Both the position numbers and the translations under genes were made by a program. The notes under the pieces were generated by a model that was not told where the DNA came from, made no database searches, and saw nothing but the letters and a program-made list of their open reading frames with translations. Shown piece by piece: positions 1 through 4,418 of a DNA stretch of 6,155 nucleotides (position 1 is the stretch's first letter; every line of letters begins with the position of its first letter). Where the stretch lies: the NCBI GenBank assembly GCA_045614225.1, contig JAZLCO010000135.1:1-6155 (forward strand), given 5' to 3'. This stretch comes from UBA9715 sp045614225 (GTDB taxonomy: Bacteria; Actinomycetota; Coriobacteriia; Coriobacteriales; Eggerthellaceae).

Positions 1-90
1 GACGATTTTCCTCCTATACTTTGGGGCGAACACGATGTGGTACTTGCACGTCCACTTCGTGTGCGCCAGGCTGTTGGCCTTCTGGGCCAT
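1..90 (-). CDS. tnpA: IS200/IS605-family transposase TnpA, N-terminal fragment cut by the window edge
   Basis: This is the first 30 codons of a Y1 (HUH) single-strand transposase, reading off the low-coordinate edge. The peptide starts MAQKANSLAHTKW and continues KYHIVFAPKYRRKIV. The YHIVFxPKYRR block is the first beta strand and following basic segment typical of the family, so the family call is strong despite the short length. The catalytic HUH histidines and the tyrosine would lie outside the window. Enzymes of this family excise and insert the element as single-stranded DNA by recognising terminal hairpins. The ATG at 90 is chosen because GGGGAAGG (minus strand, 106-99) sits 8 nt upstream; an in-frame GTG lies three codons earlier but would bring that site too close. 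Whether the element is intact, and whether a tnpB accompanies it, cannot be seen. It points the same way as the MFS gene upstream but is separated from it by a terminator. Confidence 0.88.
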   Translation of the reverse strand, partial: MAQKANSLAHTKWTCKYHIVFAPKYRRKIV

Positions 91-98
91 GGCAATCA

Positions 99-150
99 CC
101 TTCCCCTCGGGGCTCGGCGACCTGAACAATCACCATGCTAGGGGGGAAGG
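99..150 (-). promoter_or_regulatory. Leader stem that can hide the tnpA ribosome binding site
   Basis: On the minus strand CCTTCCCC (150-143) is perfectly complementary to GGGGAAGG (106-99), the Shine-Dalgarno of tnpA. The loop between them is 36 nt. Pairing would block ribosome access. Repression of tnpA by a 5' leader stem-loop that covers the ribosome binding site is known for IS200 of enteric bacteria. That this copy behaves the same way is inference from the complementarity. Confidence 0.55.
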
Positions 151-176
151 GCCTTTTTGCAAAGCAGGAGTGTCTC

Positions 177-195
177 CCACCCGCATAGCGGGTGG
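177..195. repeat. Subterminal hairpin of the IS element (8-bp stem, 3-nt loop)
   Basis: A perfect 8-bp inverted repeat, CCACCCGC and GCGGGTGG, flanks the loop ATA. GC-rich short-loop hairpins of this shape are the usual TnpA recognition structure at the left end of IS200-like elements. Confidence 0.65.
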
Positions 196-201
196 TTCTT
201 T

Positions 202-222
202 GTGCCGCGCTGCGCGCGGCAC
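202..222. repeat. Second subterminal hairpin of the IS element (9-bp stem)
   Basis: A perfect 9-bp inverted repeat, GTGCCGCGC and GCGCGGCAC, flanks the loop TGC. It lies 6 nt from the 177-195 hairpin. It is either the outermost TnpA recognition hairpin or a transcription barrier protecting the element from read-through; both are known for IS200 leaders. The sequence alone does not decide between them. Confidence 0.55.
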
Positions 223-242
223 TGGGTTGATGACCCATGAAC

Positions 243-278
243 AACAAAAAGGTGGCAAGGATCAACCCTTGCCACCTT
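243..278 (-). terminator. Intrinsic terminator of MFS transporter gene 1
   Basis: On the minus strand a perfect 12-bp stem (278-267 with 260-249, AAGGTGGCAAGG and its complement) closes a 6-nt loop and is followed by a T-rich stretch that includes TTTTTGTTG. It lies 48 nt after the stop codon of the MFS gene ending at 327. It separates that gene from the IS element. Confidence 0.85.
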
Positions 279-326
279 AGCCCCATGGGGAATGGAAGCT
301 GAAGCGCCGTGAACAAATCAGTGCGT

Positions 327-1679
327 CTACTTGTTTTGCGCGCGAACCTTCTGGTATTCGGAATCCTTGCCCGGGCGAATCAGGAAGCCGCAAATCAGCA
401 TGACAACCGAAAGCGGGATGATCGTGACGAGGCAGGCGTTCCAGTACGTCATGCCGGAGTCGATGAGGCCACCGTAGATCGGGCTGAAACAGTTGCCCAC
501 GCACTGGGCGAACTGCAGCACGGCCATCGACATGGTCGCAGCCATGGCCGACTGATGCATGATGGAAGGCGCCAGCGGGCGCAGGCCACCGCCGCCGATA
601 CCGCCGCAGATGCCCATGAGCACGATGCCGACCCAGCACAGGGGCACGGACTCGGTCTGGAACATGCAGTAGAAGCAGATCAGGAACAGCACGGCTGCCG
701 TCATGGGCACGATGCGCTTGAGATGGTGCGGGAGCACGGCGCACAGGTGGCCGCCGAGCGGGTTGAACACGAGGCCGAGCGATGTGACCAGCGCGAGGCC
801 GAGGCCTGCGGATTGCTCGTCCCAACCGAATCCCGGAGGCGTCGCGTCGGGCGAGGTCTGCAGGAAGTTCGGCAGGTAGGTGTTGACGATGCCGGTCTGG
901 CCGATGATGAAGATGAAGAACACGACGGCGAGCAACCAGATGTTCTTGTTCTTCAGCAGCTTGAAGCAGTCGACGAACGAACCCTCGACGCCGTAGTCGG
1001 CTTCCTTGGTGTCGGGCATCTTGCACAGCAGCATGAACAGCACGAGCGCCACAGCCGCGAAGATGACGACGAACGTGAAGACGCCGCGCCAACCGGCGGC
1101 GGCAGCGATGCCGGGGCAGACGATCGAGTCGAGCGTGATCGACAGCGGCACCCACGTGGCCCACAGGCCGAGCATGACGCCGCGGGTCTTCTCGGGGAAC
1201 CACAGCGTGATGATGGTCGGTGCGGCGACGCCGGTCAGGCCGATTCCGAGACCCTCGATGAAGCGACCGACGTACAGCGCGGTCACGTTCTCGCCCGCGA
1301 GCAGCGGGATGACGCCGCCGATGATGACGCCGAGCGTGGCGATGAAGACCGTCCACTTCAGGCCGATGCGACGGCAGATGAACGCTGCAGGAAACGCGAG
1401 CACGATGCCGATGAGCGAAACGCACGTCATGAGCATGCCGAATCCTGCGCCGGTCATCATGAAGCTCTCAGCAGGACTTACCGGCGTAGCGATGAAGTAT
1501 GTCGGGATGGATACGAGCTTGAACTGCCCGAGCGGCGCAGCAAAGCTTACAAGATACGTCACAATCCAGATGACCCATGCATAGCGCGGAGTCTTCTGAT
1601 CGGACTTGGTGATGTACGACGAAGCGGTCGGCGTCTGCGGACCCGACATTGTCATGGGTTCTTGGGGTTTCCCCTCCAT
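327..1679 (-). CDS. MFS transporter 1 (450 aa), paralogue of the neighbouring transporter
   Basis: This is a 450-residue integral membrane protein of the major facilitator superfamily, of normal length, with about 12 hydrophobic segments and a short polar N-terminus. The first membrane segment lies at about residues 34-52 and the second at about 74-100. The cytoplasmic 2-3 loop ICRRIGLKW (101-109) matches the MFS motif A position. GRFIEGLGIG (138-147) followed by FPEKTRG (161-167) is typical of segments 4-5. A charged central loop (about 220-246) links the two halves. The glycine-rich GGIGGGG (359-365) lies in the C-terminal half. The ATG at 1679 follows AGAGG (1690-1686) with a 6-nt gap. The gene has its own upstream gap and downstream terminator, so it is probably a single-gene transcript. 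The substrate is unknown. From its place beside a Mo/Fe-S enzyme I infer a small organic substrate or product, and import, export and exchange are all open. Confidence 0.9.
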   Translation of the reverse strand: MEGKPQEPMTMSGPQTPTASSYITKSDQKTPRYAWVIWIVTYLVSFAAPLGQFKLVSIPTYFIATPVSPAESFMMTGAGFGMLMTCVSLIGIVLAFPAAFICRRIGLKWTVFIATLGVIIGGVIPLLAGENVTALYVGRFIEGLGIGLTGVAAPTIITLWFPEKTRGVMLGLWATWVPLSITLDSIVCPGIAAAAGWRGVFTFVVIFAAVALVLFMLLCKMPDTKEADYGVEGSFVDCFKLLKNKNIWLLAVVFFIFIIGQTGIVNTYLPNFLQTSPDATPPGFGWDEQSAGLGLALVTSLGLVFNPLGGHLCAVLPHHLKRIVPMTAAVLFLICFYCMFQTESVPLCWVGIVLMGICGGIGGGGLRPLAPSIMHQSAMAATMSMAVLQFAQCVGNCFSPIYGGLIDSGMTYWNACLVTIIPLSVVMLICGFLIRPGKDSEYQKVRAQNK

Positions 1680-1914
1680 GTTTTACCTCTATCTTTCACA
1701 GTGTTACAGATATGGGCTTTACAGTTACACGCGGCACGCCGTTACCGCGTTTCGTCTTCCCCCTTCCCGCCCCTCGACGGACTCTTCCAGGAAAAACGGT
1801 ACTTTCAAACCATGGAGTCCCATCCTTCGGAAAACCTGATTTGTGCCCACAATCTGCGCTTTTCGAATCTCAGGTTAAAAGTATCAGGCGATTCATCTGG
1901 GCTTTTGCTCGCAC
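1680..1914 (-). promoter_or_regulatory. Upstream regulatory gap of MFS gene 1 (235 bp, no gene)
   Basis: This stretch lies between the terminator of MFS gene 2 and the start of MFS gene 1, so it must carry the promoter of MFS gene 1 if that gene is expressed independently. I see no convincing consensus -35/-10 pair. Visible structure on the plus strand: AACCTGA (1833-1839) and TCAGGTT (1870-1876), a 7-bp inverted repeat 30 nt apart; the small palindrome TTGTGCCCACAA (1841-1852) between those arms; ACGCGG-N10-CCGCGT (1729-1750); and, on the minus strand, three copies of TGTAA starting at 1729, 1723 and 1708, just before the ribosome binding site. Any of these could be regulator sites, but none matches an operator I recognise. 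Confidence 0.4.
1686..1690 (-). promoter_or_regulatory. Ribosome binding site of MFS gene 1
   Basis: AGAGG on the minus strand lies 6 nt before the ATG at 1679. It is part of a leader block (1684-1713) that is also found before MFS gene 2, which supports the chosen starts of both genes. Confidence 0.75.
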
Positions 1915-1952
1915 AAAAACCGCGCCAAAGAGGACGATCCCCTTCGGCGCGG
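1915..1952 (-). terminator. Intrinsic terminator of MFS gene 2 and of the upstream operon
   Basis: The minus-strand RNA folds into a 14-bp stem (1952-1939 with 1933-1920) around a 5-nt loop, then five Us. Two of the pairs are G-U wobbles that form only in minus-strand RNA; on the plus strand they would be A-C mismatches. The structure is therefore oriented for minus-strand transcripts. It begins 23 nt after the stop codon of MFS gene 2. Confidence 0.9.
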
Positions 1953-1975
1953 CTCTCAACAGTATGGGACAGCGT

Positions 1976-3334
1976 TTACTTGTGCTGTTCCTCGCGAACC
2001 TTCTGGTATTCGGAGTTCTTGCCCGGGCGAATGAAGAGTGCGCAAATCAGCATGACGACAGACATCGGAACGATGGTCATCAAGCATGCATCCCAGTACG
2101 GGGTGCCAGCATCGATGAGGCTGCCGTAGATGGGGCTGAAGCAGTTGCCAACGCATTGCGCAAACTGCAGCACGGCCATGCCCATGGTTGCCGCCATGGC
2201 ACTCTGGTGCATGATGGCCGGTGCCAGCGGACGCAAACCACCGCCGCCGAGACCAGCGCAGATGCCCATGAGGACGATGCCGACCCAGCACAGGGGCACA
2301 GACTCGGTCTGGAACATCAGGTAGAAGCAGAACAGGTAGATGACCGCAACCGAAACGGGCACGATGCGCTTCAGGTGGTGCGGCAATGCAGCGCAGATGG
2401 CGCCACCTGCAGGGTTGGATACGATGCCAATGGTGGTGACGACGGCCAGGCCGATACCAGCGGTTGCTGCATCCCAGCCGAATCCCGGAGGTGTAGCGGT
2501 CGGAGCAGTCTGCAGGAAGTTCGGCAGATAGGTGTTCACGATGCCCGTCTGGCCAGCAATGAACACGAAGAACACGATGCCGAGCAGCCAGATGTTCTTG
2601 TTCTTGAGCAACGCGATGCATTCAGACACGCCACCCTCGACGCCGTAGTCAGCCTCACGCGTGTCAGGCATCTTGCAGAAGGCCATGAACAGCACAAGCG
2701 CGACAACTGCGAAGATGACCACGAACGTGAAGACGCCCTGCCAGCCGTAAATCGGCGCAATCGCCGGACATACCAGCGAGTCGAGCGTGATCGAAAGCGG
2801 CACCCAGCAACACCACAGACCGAGCATGACGCCGCGGGTCATCTCGGGGAACCACAGCGTGATGATGGTGGGCGCAGCAACGCCGGTCAGGGCGATGCCG
2901 AGACCCTCGATGAATCGGCCTACATAGAGTGCCGGAATGTTTGTGCCGGCGACGAGCGGAATGATGCCGCCGATGATGACGCCGAGCGTCGCAACGAGAA
3001 TCGTGTTCTTCAAGCCGAGCTTGCGGCAGATGAACGCCGCCGGGAAGGCTAACACGATGCCGATGAGCGACACGACCGTCATGAGCATGCCGAAGCCTGC
3101 AGCGTCCATCATGAAGCCGCCTTCGGGGCTCACGCCAGGAACGTAGATGAACCACAGCGGAATGGACACGAGTTTGAACTGGCCAAGCGGTGCGGCGAAG
3201 CTCACGAGGAACGTGACGATCCAGACAATCCACGCATAACGCGGCGTCTTGCCGTCAGACTTGGTGATATACGACGATGCGGTCGGCGTAAGCGGACCAT
3301 TCACCGTCATGGGTTCTTGGGTTTTCCCCTCCAT
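1976..3334 (-). CDS. MFS transporter 2 (452 aa), paralogue of transporter 1
   Basis: This is a second full-length MFS permease, about 79% identical to transporter 1 by hand alignment (about 95 differences over 450 positions). It has the same motif layout: ICRKLGLKN in the 2-3 loop, GRFIEGLGIA in segment 4, FPEMTRG in the 4-5 loop, and LGGGGLRPLAP in the C-terminal half. Differences cluster rather than scatter. They fall in the segment 1-2 external loop (LWFIYVPGVSPEGG against TYFIATPVSPAES), in WCCWV against WATWV in segment 5, in APIYGW against AAAAGW just after it, and in the central loop (GGVSECIA against GSFVDCFK). The ATG at 3334 follows AGAGG (3347-3343) with an 8-nt gap. It starts 62 nt after the 118-residue gene with no terminator between, so it is probably the last gene of the enzyme operon. 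The substrate is unknown. Confidence 0.9.
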   Translation of the reverse strand: MEGKTQEPMTVNGPLTPTASSYITKSDGKTPRYAWIVWIVTFLVSFAAPLGQFKLVSIPLWFIYVPGVSPEGGFMMDAAGFGMLMTVVSLIGIVLAFPAAFICRKLGLKNTILVATLGVIIGGIIPLVAGTNIPALYVGRFIEGLGIALTGVAAPTIITLWFPEMTRGVMLGLWCCWVPLSITLDSLVCPAIAPIYGWQGVFTFVVIFAVVALVLFMAFCKMPDTREADYGVEGGVSECIALLKNKNIWLLGIVFFVFIAGQTGIVNTYLPNFLQTAPTATPPGFGWDAATAGIGLAVVTTIGIVSNPAGGAICAALPHHLKRIVPVSVAVIYLFCFYLMFQTESVPLCWVGIVLMGICAGLGGGGLRPLAPAIMHQSAMAATMGMAVLQFAQCVGNCFSPIYGSLIDAGTPYWDACLMTIVPMSVVMLICALFIRPGKNSEYQKVREEQHK

Positions 3335-3342
3335 AGTAAGTA

Positions 3343-3347
3343 CCTCT
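3343..3347 (-). promoter_or_regulatory. Ribosome binding site of MFS gene 2
   Basis: AGAGG on the minus strand lies 8 nt before the ATG at 3334. The surrounding 3341-3372 block resembles the leader of MFS gene 1, including ATATCTGTAAC and GATAGAGGTA on the minus strand. Confidence 0.75.
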
Positions 3348-3396
3348 ATCCTTTACACGGAGTTACAGATATTGGTTGCAGCGCTGATGAGCAGCG

Positions 3397-3753
3397 TTAT
3401 TTCGAAGCCGGAATCTGGCGGATGCTCCACTTCATGGGATCGCACGGAGGCGTGCCCTGGCCGCAACCGCAACGCGCACGAGGACCGACGACCTTGTCCC
3501 AGTAGTTCTTGTCGGTTTGATAGACCCATTGGATCTCGTCGAGCGTGCCGGCAATCGTATGCCACCACTCCATGCTGGGGCCATACCCCGAGAAGCGGCC
3601 ATCAGTAGCAGACTGCCCACAAACCGTGCAGTAGATCTCGACGGCGCCTTCGCCTTCGGGCTTGGGGCCAATCGAGTTGCGAGGCGCAACTGCCTCGTCA
3701 ACGGGAATGGATTCCCCGACTTCGATGGGCTTGAAATCGTCTTTGTTAATCAT
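3397..3753 (-). CDS. Unrecognised 118-aa Cys- and aromatic-rich small protein
   Basis: I do not recognise this family. The protein is soluble in appearance, with no signal peptide and no membrane segment. Residues 1-38 are acidic and proline-containing and probably flexible. A compact C-terminal part follows, with C42-x2-C45, then an aromatic stretch (MEWWHT at 61-66, WVYQTDKNYW at 76-85), then CGC at 95-97 and C104. Five cysteines in CxxC, CxC and C spacing suggest a bound metal (zinc or Fe-S), which is inference. The ATG at 3753 lies inside the end of the upstream zinc-ribbon gene: the two share ATGATTAA, and GAGG sits a few bases before, so translation is probably coupled. Its place between a Mo/Fe-S enzyme and a transporter suggests an accessory role (maturation, electron transfer or substrate handling) but nothing more precise. 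Codon and base use match the neighbours. Confidence 0.8.
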   Translation of the reverse strand: MINKDDFKPIEVGESIPVDEAVAPRNSIGPKPEGEGAVEIYCTVCGQSATDGRFSGYGPSMEWWHTIAGTLDEIQWVYQTDKNYWDKVVGPRARCGCGQGTPPCDPMKWSIRQIPASK

Positions 3754-3979
3754 TTCTTTTCCTCAAATCACGCATTTCGGTTGCGGAAAACGCACTTTGG
3801 TTATCAGCCGGACTTCCGGGCGGTTTGGGCAATGGCGCTCCGCATTCGGAACACCGCGAAGCAGCAGGTTCGTTCACATGACCGCAGATCGCACACACAC
3901 CGCTCTCGATAAGCGGCCGTTGATCGACCTTGCCGCACATGCCGCACTGCACGCAAACCCGCGTATAACCTCCGCACAT
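3746..3979 (-). CDS. Small zinc-ribbon protein (77 aa)
   Basis: This 77-residue protein has eight cysteines. C9, C12 and C15 form a CxxCxxC knuckle. C29-x2-C32 with C43-x2-C46 is a textbook zinc ribbon (ICGHVNEPAASRCSECGAPL). The tail from about residue 51 is proline-rich, then polar and charged, without structure I recognise. The cysteine spacing and the ATG (3979) with GGGAG 6 nt upstream (3990-3986) argue that it is real rather than a chance frame. Its last codons overlap the next gene by 8 nt. Zinc ribbons of this kind serve in protein-protein or nucleic-acid contacts, and the CxxCxxC could alternatively help hold an Fe-S cluster (rubredoxin-like). It follows the Fe-S subunit gene after a hairpin that may lower its expression. 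No enzymatic role can be assigned. Confidence 0.78.
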   Translation of the reverse strand: MCGGYTRVCVQCGMCGKVDQRPLIESGVCAICGHVNEPAASRCSECGAPLPKPPGSPADNQSAFSATEMRDLRKRND

Positions 3980-4003
3980 CAGCAGCTCCCAAGTACTTCA
4001 ACG

Positions 4004-4035
4004 AAAACGGGTGGGCCGAGCTTTGCCCAGCCCAC
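4004..4035 (-). terminator. Probable leaky internal terminator after the Fe-S subunit gene
   Basis: On the minus strand an 11-bp stem (4035-4025 with 4021-4011, two of the pairs G-U wobbles) closes an AAA loop and is followed by CCGTTTTCG. The U-tract is short and starts 3 nt after the stem, weaker than the two terminators farther down. The next gene begins only 25 nt beyond, and I see no promoter in between. I therefore read it as partial termination that sets more enzyme than downstream proteins, or as an RNA 3'-end stabiliser. Confidence 0.55.
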
Positions 4036-4055
4036 TCGCATTCAGGTTTTCGGCG

Positions 4056-4415
4056 CTAAGCCACCGTGCCAGCCTTCGGGACGTAGAGCACGTTCTTGGT
4101 CGTGGCGTTCGCCATCTTGGCGGCGAGCTCCTCGACGGGGCCGTACTCCATGCACAGCGACTGGCAATGCTTCACGCACGTGGGCTTCTTGCCCTTTGCG
4201 ATGCGTCCAGCGCACAGGTCGCACATGTCGGTCGGAATCGGCACGTAGTCGAGCTGCCAATTCTTCTTGTCGATCTGCCACGGACCGACTTCGACCATCT
4301 TGATGCCATACTGGCCCACCGGAATGTCATGCTCGACGGAGCAAGCCATCTCGCAGGACATGCAACCGGTGCAGTATTCGTAGTTGATCAGAAGACCATA
4401 TGCTTTCTCAGCCAT
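4056..4415 (-). CDS. Two-cluster [4Fe-4S] small subunit of the Mo oxidoreductase
   Basis: This is a 119-residue ferredoxin-like electron-transfer protein. Cysteines C15, C18, C21 and C25 (CTGCMSCEMAC) form one binding motif. C65-x2-C68 together with C80-x3-C84 form the second, and C88 is extra. That is enough for two [4Fe-4S] clusters. The four-cluster subunits of the DmsB, PhsB and NrfC type are usually near 200 residues, so this is a reduced form. No Tat or Sec signal and no membrane segment are visible, so it is probably cytoplasmic. It starts 3 nt after the catalytic gene, and its ribosome binding site GGAGG (4428-4424) lies inside the last codons of that gene, 8 nt from the ATG at 4415. 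This supports a one-to-one complex. It probably carries electrons to or from the large subunit; the external redox partner is not encoded here. Confidence 0.92.
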   Translation of the reverse strand: MAEKAYGLLINYEYCTGCMSCEMACSVEHDIPVGQYGIKMVEVGPWQIDKKNWQLDYVPIPTDMCDLCAGRIAKGKKPTCVKHCQSLCMEYGPVEELAAKMANATTKNVLYVPKAGTVA

Positions 4416-4418
4416 GTC

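Larger units (their letters stand above)
91..240 (-). mobile_element. Left end of an IS200/IS605-type element (boundary approximate)
   Basis: Upstream of tnpA lie three stacked imperfect-palindrome hairpins. The first is CCACCCGC/GCGGGTGG with an ATA loop (177-195). The second is GTGCCGCGC/GCGCGGCAC with a 3-nt loop (202-222). The third is a weak TGGGT/ACCCA (223-237). IS200/IS605 elements have no terminal inverted repeats. They use subterminal hairpins recognised by TnpA, with cleavage just outside, and this arrangement fits. The exact cleavage tetra- or pentanucleotide cannot be fixed without the other end or an empty site, so the outer limit near 240 is an estimate. The element lies directly downstream of the MFS terminator, a neutral landing place. 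Confidence 0.6.

Noticed and set aside
14..316. Minus-strand frame of 100 codons over the IS leader and terminator
   Set aside because: It crosses the MFS terminator and the IS hairpins and covers tnpA in another frame. The peptide resembles no family, and the tnpA frame explains the region better.
277..1425. Minus-strand frame of 382 codons inside MFS gene 1
   Set aside because: Alternate frame of the transporter with Arg/His-rich, low-complexity composition; no domain.
309..2129. Long open frame on the plus strand (606 codons), and a similar one at 1649-3052
   Set aside because: Both run antisense across the MFS genes, with compositions dominated by H, R, D, E, A and Q and no recognisable domain. 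Long antisense frames are expected opposite GC-rich genes. The opposite-strand frames show clear transporter proteins with ribosome binding sites and terminators.
3382..3396. Hairpin CGCTG/CAGCG just after the 118-residue gene
   Set aside because: Only a 5-bp stem and no U-tract follows on the minus strand, so I do not call it a terminator. Read-through into MFS gene 2 is more likely.
3662..4303. Plus-strand frame of 213 codons across the small genes
   Set aside because: Antisense to three minus-strand genes with clear cysteine motifs. The peptide is Ser/Arg/Thr-rich without a domain and no ribosome binding site stands out.
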